Positions 36,039 through 45,105 are shown, counted from the stretch's first letter. The stretch is DNA of 64,000 nucleotides from MFD02979-c5 sp963705385 (GCA_963705385.1 OY970075.1:558001-622000); one strand, 5' to 3'. Program-made: numbers and translations. The notes: generated by a model not told the origin, from the letters alone.

Positions 36039-36980
36039 ATGACAACGCTACCTCCTTATCTCCATAATGTACTAAAAAGGTTTATCCAAGCACTCCTGCT
36101 AGCTTGTTGTTGTAGCACTATGGGCTGCCAAGACAGTGAAAAAGCGCGTTTTACGGTGGTAGCAACGACCAGCATGATCGGAGATGCAGTGAAAAACATT
36201 GTAGAAGGTCATGCCAAGGTGATTACTCTCATGGGGCCTGGCGTAGATCCTCATGCTTACAAGGCTACGCAGCGGGATTTACAACATCTTTTGAAGGCAG
36301 ACATCGTTTTTTACAATGGGTTGCACCTTGAAGGAAAGATGGCGGACATACTGCACAAGCTCAGTCACAAGCGACCGATCTATGCTATTAGCGAAGCCAT
36401 TGATGAAGCACAGTTGCTACGAGACCCTGATTTTCCCATCGGGGTAGATCCACACATTTGGTTTGACGTGCGCCTATGGCAACAAGCCGTACAATACATC
36501 AGCGAACAGTTGCAAGCAGCAGACCCAGTTGCTGCAGACCACTACAAGCGCAATACGGCCTGTTACCTTCAACAGCTAGATGACCTCCACAGGGCTACTT
36601 ATCAGGCTATCCAACAAATTCCAGCCTCTCAGCGTGTGCTTATTACAGCTCACGACGCTTTTTCTTATTTTGGACGCGCTTATGCCATGGAAGTGCGGGG
36701 GCTTCAGGGTATCTCTACCGTGTCAGAATGTGGTCTGAAAGACATTACTGATTTAGTGAAGTTCATTATCCAGCGCAACATCAAGGCCATCTTCCTAGAG
36801 ACTTCAGTGCCAGACCGGCCTCTTAAGGCCGTTGTAGAAGGTTGTCAGCAGAGAGGCCATCAGGTAACAGTAGGTGGCTATTTATATTCTGATACCCTAG
36901 GCCAAGCCAATACTCCTGAAGGTACCTATCATGGTACGGTTCAGGCTAATGTCCAAACCATTGTTAACGCCCTCAAGTAA
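36039..36980 (+). CDS. Metal ABC transporter substrate-binding lipoprotein (TroA/ZnuA type)
   Basis: This 313-residue lipoprotein captures divalent metal for the ABC transporter. The signal sequence ends in a lipobox with C30 (STMGC). The cluster A-I ligands are visible: His in GPGVDPHAYK, His in GVDPHIWFD, His in TAHDAFSYFG, and Asp in YSDTLGQANT. His at the third site (not Glu) is the TroA/zinc-type arrangement. The gene overlaps the ATPase gene by one base (36980). Confidence 0.92.
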   Translation: MTTLPPYLHNVLKRFIQALLLACCCSTMGCQDSEKARFTVVATTSMIGDAVKNIVEGHAKVITLMGPGVDPHAYKATQRDLQHLLKADIVFYNGLHLEGKMADILHKLSHKRPIYAISEAIDEAQLLRDPDFPIGVDPHIWFDVRLWQQAVQYISEQLQAADPVAADHYKRNTACYLQQLDDLHRATYQAIQQIPASQRVLITAHDAFSYFGRAYAMEVRGLQGISTVSECGLKDITDLVKFIIQRNIKAIFLETSVPDRPLKAVVEGCQQRGHQVTVGGYLYSDTLGQANTPEGTYHGTVQANVQTIVNALK

Positions 36981-37771
36981 TGATTGCACAGGCTACTCAT
37001 CCGGTTGTAGAAATTCATGACCTAACTGTCTCTTACCAAAAAAAACCCGTACTGTGGGATATAGACCTTGCTTTGCCACAGGGCAAAGTCATCGGCATTA
37101 TGGGGCCTAATGGAGCTGGCAAGTCTACCTTGCTCAAGGCCATGATGGGTTTAGTACCGCCTGATAGTGGTTATATCAAGCTTTTTGACAAGCCCCTAGA
37201 TGCAGTAAGGCAGCAAATTAGTTATGTGCCCCAAAAAGAATCCGTGGACTGGGATTTTCCTGCTTCTGTGCTAGACGTAGTAATCATGGGGCGGTACGCT
37301 CATTTGCGTCTCTTCCAGCGTCCCCGCAAGGCCGACAAGGAAAAAGCTTTGGAGTGTCTTTGTAAAGTAGGCATGGAGTCGCTAGCTGGGCGGCAAATAG
37401 CGCAGCTCTCAGGCGGGCAGCAGCAGCGTGTGTTCCTAGCACGAGCTTTGGCGCAGGAGGCCCAACTGTACCTTATGGATGAGCCTTTTGCAGGCGTAGA
37501 CGCTGCTACAGAAAAAATGATCATCACTTTGCTCCAAAACATGGCCCTTACAGGTAAAACCGTTATCGTAGTGCACCATGACTTGCAATCTGCTACTAGC
37601 TATTTTGACTGGAGTATTCTCCTAAACATGCGTGTGGTAGCTGTTGGTCCTAGCCAAGAAGTCTTAAAGCCAGCATTGCTTCAAGAAGCCTATGGTAGCA
37701 AACTGACCTTTTTGAGCAAAATTGAGAACTTACTGCAGGAGCAGGAATTGCCCTCTAGGGAGCAACGCTGA
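36980..37771 (+). CDS. Metal ABC transporter ATP-binding protein
   Basis: This 263-residue ATPase drives the transporter. It carries Walker A GPNGAGKST, the Q-loop at VPQKESVDWDFP (typical of Mn/Zn importers), the signature LSGGQQQR, Walker B LYLMDEPF and a switch His in VHHD. The start codon overlaps the last base of the binding-protein gene. The permease follows after 162 bp. Confidence 0.95.
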   Translation: MIAQATHPVVEIHDLTVSYQKKPVLWDIDLALPQGKVIGIMGPNGAGKSTLLKAMMGLVPPDSGYIKLFDKPLDAVRQQISYVPQKESVDWDFPASVLDVVIMGRYAHLRLFQRPRKADKEKALECLCKVGMESLAGRQIAQLSGGQQQRVFLARALAQEAQLYLMDEPFAGVDAATEKMIITLLQNMALTGKTVIVVHHDLQSATSYFDWSILLNMRVVAVGPSQEVLKPALLQEAYGSKLTFLSKIENLLQEQELPSREQR

Positions 37772-37933
37772 GCAGCACACTGAGGTAGGTATAACAAAAT
37801 CGACACCCTATACGAGTGTTCATGAAGTAACCTATGCCTACAATATCAACACGACCCAATTGCTCCTGCTTCCAAGAAGAAGTCAGAGAGAGCTTTGAAG
37901 TTTGTGCACAAGCTTTCATAAACCTTGTAGCCT

Positions 37934-39202
37934 ATGCAAACCATCCTAGATTTCTTTTCTTTAGCTGATCCCAACGTCAGGTATGTGGTAGTGGGCACCT
38001 TGCTCCTTACCAGCAGTGCTGCCATGGTGGGCACCTTTACATTGCTCAAAAAGAAAGCCTTAGTGGGCGATGCCATTGCACATGCCGTGCTGCCAGGCGT
38101 ATGTCTAGCTTTTATCCTTACGGGCACTAAAAATCCTGTCTATTTGGTCATGGGAGCTTTTGCTACAGGCTGGCTTTCACTGCTGCTTATCGATGCGATC
38201 ACCCATTACTCTAAACTCAAGGAAGACACTGCCATTACCCTGGTGCTGTCCGTCACCTTTGGCATCGGCGTATTGCTCTTAACAGCTATCCAGCACTCGG
38301 GCAATGCCGCACAAGTAGGCTTGAGCAATTTCCTTTTTGGTAAGACCGCAGCTCTCGTCAGTCACGACTTAAAGACCTTATCCATACTCAGCCTGGTGCT
38401 CATGATGATTTTGTTGCTTTTTTTCAAAGAATTCACACTTGTAGCATTTGATAAAGCCTTTGCCCAAGCCATAGGGCTACCAGTCAAGAGGCTTGAGCTG
38501 TTGCTCACCAGCCTCACGGTATTGGCTATTGTTATAGGCATCCGTGCTGTAGGGATTCTGCTTATGGCTGCCATGCTCATTACCCCCCCTGCTGCTGCGC
38601 GCTTCTGGACCAACCACCTCCCTACCATGGTACGCTTGGCTGCCCTACTAGGCATGGTGGCCGGGGGAGTAGGTTCTTTTATCTCTTATGTAGTGCCAGC
38701 CATGCCTACAGGCCCTTGGGTTGTGATAAGTAGCACGCTCATTGCCTATGGTTCATTTCTCTTGGCACCGGGAAAAGGTCTCTTGGCCCGGAAAATACGC
38801 CAGCACAGGCACCGACAAAAAACTTTGGCTGAAAATATCCTTAAGCTGTTTTATAAGCTAGGTGAGCCAGCAGGTGACTTCTATAGCAGTAGACATCCCA
38901 AAACGCTCCTACTGCTAAGGCCTATGCCTACACAGGTGCTCATGCAGGGTTTGAAGCGTTTGAAAAAACAAAATATGCTCCAAAAAAAAGGCCAGCAATG
39001 GTACCTGACAGCCACTGGTAAAACCAAAGGTCAAGAAGTAAGTCGGCTCCATCGCCTTTGGGAGTTGTACCTAACCCAATACCTCAAGATCAAGCCAGAC
39101 CATGTGCATGAAGATGCAGAGTCCATTGAGCACATCCTTACCCCAGAGCTAGCTAGGGAGCTGAGCCAGTTACTGCATGAGCCCATAAGAGAGACTGACT
39201 AA
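37934..39202 (+). CDS. Metal ABC permease fused to a DtxR-type domain
   Basis: Residues 1 to about 285 form the multi-span ABC-3 permease (VGDAIAHAVLPGVCLAF, GIRAVGILLMAAMLITPPAAAR), which moves the metal across the inner membrane. The remaining 130 residues are soluble and resemble the winged-helix and dimerisation part of DtxR/MntR regulators (LMQGLKRLKKQNMLQKKGQQWYLTATGKTKG and HRLWELYLTQYLKIKPDHVHEDAESIEHILTPEL). The fusion suggests metal sensing built into the permease. Related operons in Bacteroidota often have a second permease gene; here the next sequence is an ankyrin remnant. Confidence 0.9.
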   Translation: MQTILDFFSLADPNVRYVVVGTLLLTSSAAMVGTFTLLKKKALVGDAIAHAVLPGVCLAFILTGTKNPVYLVMGAFATGWLSLLLIDAITHYSKLKEDTAITLVLSVTFGIGVLLLTAIQHSGNAAQVGLSNFLFGKTAALVSHDLKTLSILSLVLMMILLLFFKEFTLVAFDKAFAQAIGLPVKRLELLLTSLTVLAIVIGIRAVGILLMAAMLITPPAAARFWTNHLPTMVRLAALLGMVAGGVGSFISYVVPAMPTGPWVVISSTLIAYGSFLLAPGKGLLARKIRQHRHRQKTLAENILKLFYKLGEPAGDFYSSRHPKTLLLLRPMPTQVLMQGLKRLKKQNMLQKKGQQWYLTATGKTKGQEVSRLHRLWELYLTQYLKIKPDHVHEDAESIEHILTPELARELSQLLHEPIRETD

Positions 39203-39309
39203 AAAGTACGGTTAAAGGCATTACAAGCAGTCAGTTTGCGGGATAGCCCATACCTACGCACAGTCTTACAGAACACGAGACCGTTCCTAAGATGGCGCAA
39301 GTGTTTTAC

Positions 39310-39466
39310 AATTGTGCCTTGTGCGTAGAGGTCGGAGAGGAAACAAGCCTGCGGTTCAACTACTGCTCGACAGAGGAACAAACTTCAAAATAAAAATAAA
39401 TATTGGAAAACCCCTTTAGACATAGCCAAGGAAAACAAACATGAAAAAATTACTGAACTGTTGTAA
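39310..39466 (+). pseudogene. Ankyrin-repeat protein remnant
   Basis: Three short segments in two or three frames spell ankyrin repeats: CALCVEVG (39313 onward), then KPAVQLLLDRGTN (39345 onward), then WKTPLDIAKENKHEKITELL ending at TAA 39464-39466. TPLDIAKENKHEKITELL fits the repeat consensus TPLHLAAKxGHxEIVxLL closely. At least two frameshifts separate the pieces, so it is the decayed 3' end of a longer ankyrin gene. Ankyrin proteins are typical effectors of host-associated bacteria. Confidence 0.65.
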
Positions 39467-39778
39467 GGTTAATAGTAGCTTTTAAGTATCCTTCCTGGCC
39501 AGTTGATAAGGATGGAAGCTTTGGAACAGTGTCCATAATCTGGATTGGTAGCAGAATAATTTTGCTGAAATTGGGTAATTTTAGTGCAGCGCAGTAATAA
39601 ACCAGTAAAGTCACTGGATGCAAAGGCAATAGCAGTCACCTGCCAACTCTTGTAACATCTAACAAAACAAATCTCCAACAAGAGGGATTCTCTGGTTGCA
39701 GGGGCTAAGGGGACGTGAAAACCTAGATGCAAGCCAAACTAGCCTATCCTAACACCCCTTGTAAACCTAAATCTAAAC
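39467..39778. other. Gap after the ankyrin remnant
   Basis: An 87-codon frame on the minus strand (39469-39732) is open but shows no recognisable motif, and its codon composition is not convincing. Nothing else is seen in this 312-bp stretch. Confidence 0.3.
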
Positions 39779-40348
39779 CTACCTCACCCCCTTCTCTGGA
39801 TGTTTCCCTATTTTGTCTTTATAAAAAGCTTGGATGTACTGGATGTCTTGCTCTACAGCGCCGGTAGGATAAAAAACAGGACCAATGCCTACCTCCTTCT
39901 TGGCGTAATCTAGGTAACCTAAAATAATAGGGACTTGCGCTCGTACTGCTATATAATAAAAACCAGTTTTCCAATGCTTGGCATAGTCCCTAGTACCTTC
40001 TGGAGAAATCACCAGGAAGAGAGAGGCACACGCTGCAAACATATGCACCATCACTTCTACCATATTGGTAGCTTTGGCCTGCTGGGTTTTCTTTCTACGG
40101 TCTATAGGAACAGCCCTTAATGACCTTAAGAGAAGCCCAAGTGGGAAAAACATAGCTTCCTTTTTGACAACAAACCTAACGGGCACCTTCTTGCTAGCAA
40201 GCGCAGTAAGGCCGTAAAAAGCATCCCAATTGCTTGTATGCGGGGCAAAAATTAACACTGCTTTAGGGATGTGAGGAGGGAGGCCCCCTACAACTTTCCA
40301 ACCTAACAGCTTAAAAAGCTGATAGGCAAACCATTTCAATACATTCAT
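39779..40348 (-). CDS. PlsC-like 1-acyl-glycerol-3-phosphate acyltransferase
   Basis: This is a 189-residue membrane-associated acyltransferase. It has the catalytic HxxxxD motif (HTSNWD, H37-D42), the VKKEAMFFPLG block, and PEGTR. This set places it in the PlsC family, most like the small Bacteroidota members that transfer acyl groups to lysophosphatidic acid or glycerolipids. It may supply phosphatidic acid for phospholipid synthesis with pssA. It is a single gene, not in an obvious operon. Confidence 0.88.
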   Translation of the reverse strand: MNVLKWFAYQLFKLLGWKVVGGLPPHIPKAVLIFAPHTSNWDAFYGLTALASKKVPVRFVVKKEAMFFPLGLLLRSLRAVPIDRRKKTQQAKATNMVEVMVHMFAACASLFLVISPEGTRDYAKHWKTGFYYIAVRAQVPIILGYLDYAKKEVGIGPVFYPTGAVEQDIQYIQAFYKDKIGKHPEKGVR

Positions 40349-40786
40349 TGCCAGTTTAATCTAAATGGACTTTAGCCCGGGCAAGACCGGTATTGCAACT
40401 GAATCATGGCCATACATGATATTGCTGACAAAAATACGAATCTCCCCTTACAAGTAGGCACGCTACAGGGTGTGTTGTACATTAAATATAATAGCCTACT
40501 CCAGCACTAAGCTTGACAACTACAACCCAAAAGTAAAGTATTGTATGGTTTGGGTGGGCTCTAAAGAAAATTTAAGCTTGTTTTCTTATGCTCCCCCTAC
40601 AAAAAGAGAGGACCTTGGGGAGGATAAATCAAAAACTAAGGCTTTGATATAATCAATAGAAAGGATTTGTAGAGAAAAGCCATGAGTTACACAATGAGCA
40701 AATTAGAAGGATGCAGGTGCCCCTTCATGAAGCAGGGATAAGGAGCTACCTCATACTGCTTTTTATTTTATCTAGAACGATCAGTA
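40349..40786. other. Gap upstream of the BFN-UVR gene
   Basis: A 60-codon frame at 40470-40652 is not convincing. No RNA gene, repeat or consensus promoter was seen in this 438-bp stretch. Confidence 0.3.
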
Positions 40787-41449
40787 TTGCCCAAATGCAT
40801 TGGAATTGCTGCTGCAGTTTATTATTTTGCTGGGAAAAATAAATCCTCAGCACAACACCGCTACCGAGTGGAGAAAGTAAGGTTAAATGTTTTAGGGCTT
40901 GCCCATAGCCCTACGCGAGAAGATACGTTTACGCTATTGCTCAAAGAAACACAGGGAAGTCGCCAACTGCCTATCCTTATAGGAGCTTTAGAAGCGCAAG
41001 CTATTGCTTTGGCCCTTGAGGAAGAGCAATTCGACCGTCCTATACCACACGACCTTTTTAGAACAGCCCTTGTATGTCTAGGCTATACAGTTGAAGAGGT
41101 CATTATTACAGACTTAAAAAACCAGGTCTTTTTTGCACAGATAATCCTTAGTAACAGCCAAACTACCGTAGCCATAGATGCCCGGCCTTCTGATGCCATT
41201 GCTATTGGGCTGCGCTTTGGAGCTGATTTGTGTATTTATGAAGCTCTTTTAGACGAAACCCATATTTTTAAGCAAGATACCCCTGTGCCAAAAGAGGAAA
41301 ATAAACATACTGAACTTGAAAGTATTCAAGAATGTTCTACAACATCACTTAAAAAGATGCTTGAAAGCCTCGTTGAGCGAGAAGACTACGAACAAGCAGC
41401 CCTAATTCGGGATGAGCTTAGGCGCCGGGAGAGAAATACAAAGGGTTGA
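40787..41449 (+). CDS. Bifunctional nuclease (BFN/DUF151) domain protein with UVR domain
   Basis: The protein has an N-terminal BFN domain (LNVLGLAHSPTREDTFTLLLKE, LPILIGALEAQAIALALE, AIDARPSDAIAIGLRFGADLCIYEALL) followed by a linker and a C-terminal UVR motif (MLESLVEREDYEQAALIRDELRRRE). BFN domains have nuclease activity in some bacteria, and UVR motifs mediate protein contact as in UvrB/UvrC. This pairing is frequent in Bacteroidota. The ATG at 40787 adds 27 residues that do not look like the family; a GTG at 40868 gives the more usual N-terminus. The role is not established. Confidence 0.85.
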   Translation: MPKCIGIAAAVYYFAGKNKSSAQHRYRVEKVRLNVLGLAHSPTREDTFTLLLKETQGSRQLPILIGALEAQAIALALEEEQFDRPIPHDLFRTALVCLGYTVEEVIITDLKNQVFFAQIILSNSQTTVAIDARPSDAIAIGLRFGADLCIYEALLDETHIFKQDTPVPKEENKHTELESIQECSTTSLKKMLESLVEREDYEQAALIRDELRRRERNTKG

Positions 41450-41574
41450 TCTAGTGATGAGCTGACCGTGAAGCCTTTAGGTAATAACAAAGTGATGAAC
41501 CACAAGCTAGCACTAAGTATTCTACGACTACTCCTCCCTCAATAAGCTCTACTTATGCACGTAAAGCAGATTAC

Positions 41575-41605
41575 TTTGCAGTAAACGGATATTCCTTTAG
41601 CTTTG
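41575..41605 (+). promoter_or_regulatory. Promoter of pckA
   Basis: TTTG at 41575-41578 and TAGCTTTG at 41598-41605 are separated by 19 nt, a perfect match to the Bacteroidota consensus and the same spacing and -7 sequence as the rpsF promoter. The leader to the pckA ATG would be about 20 nt. Confidence 0.7.
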
Positions 41606-41630
41606 TGATCCTCAATTAAAACTAATAATA

Positions 41631-43235
41631 ATGCAGCAACTGCGCGGAAATGCCAGTAACTCGTGGCTGGTTGAGATGGAACTAGATCTTGTAGGAGAAA
41701 TTTACTGGCAACTAAGTCCTGCAGTGCTAGCAGAAGAAGCACTAAAAAACCAAGAAGGAAAACTCTCTCAAGAAGGAGCCCTTGTATGTAGCACAGGAAA
41801 ATTTACAGGTAGGTCACCACGCGATAAGTTTATAGTGCAGGATGACGAAACCCGCGATTCGGTTTCGTGGGGACCTGTTAACACACCTTTTGAGCCGCAT
41901 CTTTTTGACGTGCTTTACCAAAAAGTTTTACAATCTCTGTACGGCAAGAAAGTCTATATCCGAGATGCCTATGCCTGCGCCCCATCTGCCTACCGCCTAC
42001 CTATTAGGGTAATCAATACATCAGCCTGGCATAATCTTTTCTGCTACAACCTGTTCTTGCGGCCTGAGCAAGAAGCCTTTGACAGTTTTCTGCCTGCGTT
42101 TACTATCATTGATGTGCCAGAGTTTCAAGCAGTACCTGCTGAAGATGGTACACGCCAGGCTAATTTTACTATTATCAACTTTAGCAAGCGCATCATCCTC
42201 ATTGGTGGCACAGGCTACGCAGGGGAGATAAAAAAAGCTATTTTCACAGTACTGAACTACATGCTGCCGAAAAAGCACCAGATTTTGCCTATGCATTGTG
42301 CAGCCAACCTAGGCCCACAAGGAGACACAGCTATCTTCTTTGGACTTTCAGGCACAGGTAAAACCACCCTTTCTGCTGATCCCAATAGACGCCTTATTGG
42401 AGATGATGAGCATGGATGGTGCGAGCAAGGCATTTTTAACTTTGAAGGAGGTTGCTATGCCAAAACGATCGGCTTGTCACCAGAAAAAGAGCCTCAGATA
42501 TTCAATGCTATTAAATTTGGAACTGTCTTAGAAAATGCGTGCTTTTTGGAAGACTCACGTGTGGTAGACTATACCAATGCTTCTATCACAGAAAATACAC
42601 GCAGTGCTTATCCTATTGAGTACATTCAAAACGCTGTTATTCCCTCTATAGGGGGCATTCCCAAGCACATATTTTTCCTTACGTGCGATGCACACGGCGT
42701 ATTGCCTCCTATTGCTAAGCTGAGCAAAGAGCAAGCCATGTACCACTTTATGGCAGGCTATACGGCCAAGGTAGCAGGAACAGAAGCAGGTGTTATTACT
42801 CCTCAAGCCACCTTTTCAGCTTGTTTCGGGGCCGCATTTTTGCCTTTGCATCCTACACAATATGCAACCATGCTAGGAAAAAAGCTGGAGGTACATGCAG
42901 TATCAGTCTGGCTGATTAACACAGGTTGGGTAGGGGGAGGCTATGGTATAGGACAAAGGATGGATCTGGAACATACCCGCGCCATGATCACAGCAGCCCT
43001 TTCAGGTGCCTTATACAAAGTGTCCTACATAACCCATGCTATCTTTGGCATAGCTACACCCACAACATGCCCAGGAGTACCTTCAGCATTACTCAACCCT
43101 AGTAGTACATGGCACGATGCTGAAGCTTACCATGCCCAAGCTTGCCAACTAGCCCAAGCCTTTGCTGACAACTTTGAGCAGTATAAACATTTTGCTAGTA
43201 AGGAAATACAGGCTGGGGGTCCAAAGCTCAGTTGA
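41631..43235 (+). CDS. pckA: Phosphoenolpyruvate carboxykinase (ATP)
   Basis: PEPCK interconverts oxaloacetate and phosphoenolpyruvate with ATP. The 534 residues contain the substrate-binding GKFTGRSPRDKF, the GGTGYAGEIKKAIF segment, the P-loop GLSGTGKTTLSADPNR, and metal-binding GDDEHGW with FNFEGGCYAKTI. The enzyme looks fully active. In a reduced genome it could link C4 acids taken from the host to gluconeogenesis or generate ATP from oxaloacetate; the direction cannot be told from sequence. Confidence 0.97.
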   Translation: MQQLRGNASNSWLVEMELDLVGEIYWQLSPAVLAEEALKNQEGKLSQEGALVCSTGKFTGRSPRDKFIVQDDETRDSVSWGPVNTPFEPHLFDVLYQKVLQSLYGKKVYIRDAYACAPSAYRLPIRVINTSAWHNLFCYNLFLRPEQEAFDSFLPAFTIIDVPEFQAVPAEDGTRQANFTIINFSKRIILIGGTGYAGEIKKAIFTVLNYMLPKKHQILPMHCAANLGPQGDTAIFFGLSGTGKTTLSADPNRRLIGDDEHGWCEQGIFNFEGGCYAKTIGLSPEKEPQIFNAIKFGTVLENACFLEDSRVVDYTNASITENTRSAYPIEYIQNAVIPSIGGIPKHIFFLTCDAHGVLPPIAKLSKEQAMYHFMAGYTAKVAGTEAGVITPQATFSACFGAAFLPLHPTQYATMLGKKLEVHAVSVWLINTGWVGGGYGIGQRMDLEHTRAMITAALSGALYKVSYITHAIFGIATPTTCPGVPSALLNPSSTWHDAEAYHAQACQLAQAFADNFEQYKHFASKEIQAGGPKLS

Positions 43236-43335
43236 TTATTGCTTAAGCGGTTTGGGAATTCTCCAAGGTTGTTATGTGGAGGGGGCTATCCGTGGTAATG
43301 CTTGGCCGAAGAAGTTTTGAGTTATTGCAAGAAAA

Positions 43336-43782
43336 TCAAATGATCTGCAAAGCGTGGCTAGCAGTTTTTACCCTATCAATAACCTTTTCAATTGTACCTG
43401 CTTCATTAATGATGAAAGTGATTCTGGCGGTACCCCAGTACTTTTTACCCAAAAAAGTCTTCTCTACCCATGTTCCATACTGTTCATGAATTGAGCGGTC
43501 TTGATCAGCAATGAGTCGGAAAGGCAGCTGCTTTTGCTGAATAAATTTCTGGTGGGACGCTGCACTATCTGTGCTGACACCGACTACTTCATAGCCTGCC
43601 TGCTGCAGTTTATCATAGTTATCCCTTAGGTTGCAAGCCTGTGCTGTGCAGCCGGGGGTGTTATCTTTGGGATAGAAATAGAGCACTAGCTTTTTTCCTG
43701 AAAAGTCACTCAGCTTGATGACTTGTTCATTTTGATCTTTGCCTACAAACGGCGGTGCTTGGTCTCCTACATTGAGATGCAT
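43336..43782 (-). CDS. bcp: Bcp-type thioredoxin-dependent peroxiredoxin
   Basis: This 148-residue peroxiredoxin reduces hydrogen and organic peroxides. The peroxidatic C45 is in YPKDNTPGCTAQAC and the resolving C50 is five residues on, matching E. coli Bcp in position and spacing. It lies at the end of the leftward suf cluster, after a bacilliredoxin gene, which fits a role in protecting Fe-S assembly from oxidants. Confidence 0.95.
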   Translation of the reverse strand: MHLNVGDQAPPFVGKDQNEQVIKLSDFSGKKLVLYFYPKDNTPGCTAQACNLRDNYDKLQQAGYEVVGVSTDSAASHQKFIQQKQLPFRLIADQDRSIHEQYGTWVEKTFLGKKYWGTARITFIINEAGTIEKVIDRVKTASHALQII

Positions 43783-43836
43783 AACATGGGTATTTAAAAG
43801 CTTATTATCAAATAGAGCATTTAGTATTGTGGTATG

Positions 43837-44256
43837 CTAACAGTGTACTTCTAGTGCTTCTTGAAGGTCTGCTGCAAGCATCTCTGCAGGATATCCTTTG
43901 ATCTGATGCCTTTCTATAAAATGAACGAGCTCCCCATCTTTGAATAGGGCTATGGCAGGCGCAGAGGGAGGATAGGGTTTGGTATATTCAAATACTTGTG
44001 CTGCTGCTTCATCATCTATCCCGGCAAATACAGTAGCCAGCTGATCTGGTTTGTGCGCACTTGCTTCTATCGCTGTCCTGACTCCTAAACGTGCGCTTGT
44101 TCCTGCACAACCACACAGAGCGTTGATAAATAGGAGAGTAGTACCTTGGCAGTCATTGGCTAGTTGCTTGTCTACCTCCTCTGCTGTTTTTAGCGGAGCA
44201 AAGCCTAGCTCTATTAGCTCAGCTTCCATGGGTGCGATGAGTTCTTCTGGGTGCAT
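43837..44256 (-). CDS. BrxA/BrxB-family bacilliredoxin
   Basis: The 139-residue protein has the YphP/YqiW fold with a CGC active site (INALCGCAG, C48 and C50). In Firmicutes such proteins remove bacillithiol from oxidised proteins; Bacteroidota homologues are common and some of these bacteria make bacillithiol. It sits between sufT and bcp on the same strand, so it probably serves the same redox setting. Whether bacillithiol is made by this organism cannot be told here. Confidence 0.9.
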   Translation of the reverse strand: MHPEELIAPMEAELIELGFAPLKTAEEVDKQLANDCQGTTLLFINALCGCAGTSARLGVRTAIEASAHKPDQLATVFAGIDDEAAAQVFEYTKPYPPSAPAIALFKDGELVHFIERHQIKGYPAEMLAADLQEALEVHC

Positions 44257-44320
44257 AGGTTTTCACGTTATAAGTTATTGATTCATACATGACAAGTGAA
44301 GCACAATAAAGCTAACAGCC

Positions 44321-44644
44321 CTACAAAAATCCTAGGGTAAGTTTAGCTGCTTCTGACATCATTGTAGGGGTGTAAGGGGGATCAAAAGTGATTTCTACCC
44401 TTACATCATTAATCCCTTTGATGGCTCTGACGTTAGTCTCTACCTGGGCTGGTATCTGCTCTGCAGCAGGGCAGCTAGGCGAGGTGAGGGTCATCAGTAT
44501 AAACACATTGTTAACAGGATAGAGGTTAATTTCGTAGACTAGGCCTAGCTCATAAATATCCACTGGAATTTCTGGATCATGCACCTGCTTGAGCGCTTGG
44601 ATGATCTGTGCTTTACTAATCGTTTCTACTACTTTGTCGTCCAT
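44321..44644 (-). CDS. sufT: SufT-type Fe-S assembly factor (DUF59/MIP18)
   Basis: This is a roughly 107-residue MIP18-domain protein that helps mature Fe-S proteins. The core motif is ALKQVHDPEIPVDIYELGLVYEI, followed by TLTSPSCPAAEQIP with the conserved Cys, and VEITFDPPYTPTMMSEAAK. A longer frame begins 11 codons upstream inside sufE, but the start at 44644 (MDDKVVETISK) fits better. It follows sufE with a 4-bp gap, so both are in one operon. Confidence 0.92.
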   Translation of the reverse strand: MDDKVVETISKAQIIQALKQVHDPEIPVDIYELGLVYEINLYPVNNVFILMTLTSPSCPAAEQIPAQVETNVRAIKGINDVRVEITFDPPYTPTMMSEAAKLTLGFL

Positions 44645-44648
44645 GTAA

Positions 44649-45095
44649 CTAAATTTCTTGTTGCGCTTTTTGTGCAATAGCGATCAGCTTAATCTGTTTC
44701 ACCATACTAGCAAAGCCACCGGCCCTTTGCGAACCGATCAGTTGAGTCATACCGATCCTACCTACAAAGTAAAGGTGAGCATGGATGATATCATCTATTT
44801 TTTGTCCAGAGAGTACGCGTAGGAGTAGGCTGATCAGTCCTTTGGTAATGGCTGTATTGCTATCTCCTTCAAAAAACAACCGATCCTCGCTCTTTTTGTA
44901 AGCAAGCCACACTTTAGACATGCAGCCTTTGATGATGTTATGTTCATTTTTGTAAACCTCATCCATAGGAGGCATGTTTTCGCCTAACTCCATAATATAG
45001 GTAAGCATAATTTCTCTGTCCTCTCCTAAAGTTTTAAATTCTGCGATAATCTTTTCTTGTATTTCACTAATCGCTTGGATAGGAGTGTTTTGCAT
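44649..45095 (-). CDS. sufE: Cysteine desulfuration protein SufE
   Basis: SufE accepts persulfide sulfur from SufS and passes it to the SufBCD scaffold. The 148-residue protein has the acceptor C58 in NIIKGCMSKVWL, as in the family, plus the RRVLSGQKIDDI-like segment. It lies 10 bp after sufS and just before sufT. Confidence 0.95.
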   Translation of the reverse strand: MQNTPIQAISEIQEKIIAEFKTLGEDREIMLTYIMELGENMPPMDEVYKNEHNIIKGCMSKVWLAYKKSEDRLFFEGDSNTAITKGLISLLLRVLSGQKIDDIIHAHLYFVGRIGMTQLIGSQRAGGFASMVKQIKLIAIAQKAQQEI

Positions 45096-45105
45096 GAATG
45101 ATTGG

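Noticed and set aside
39469..39732. 87-codon open frame on the minus strand
   Set aside because: No family pattern, no ribosome binding site and unlikely composition; it may be chance in a decayed region.
40470..40652. 60-codon open frame on the plus strand
   Set aside because: No motif or start signal; likely chance.
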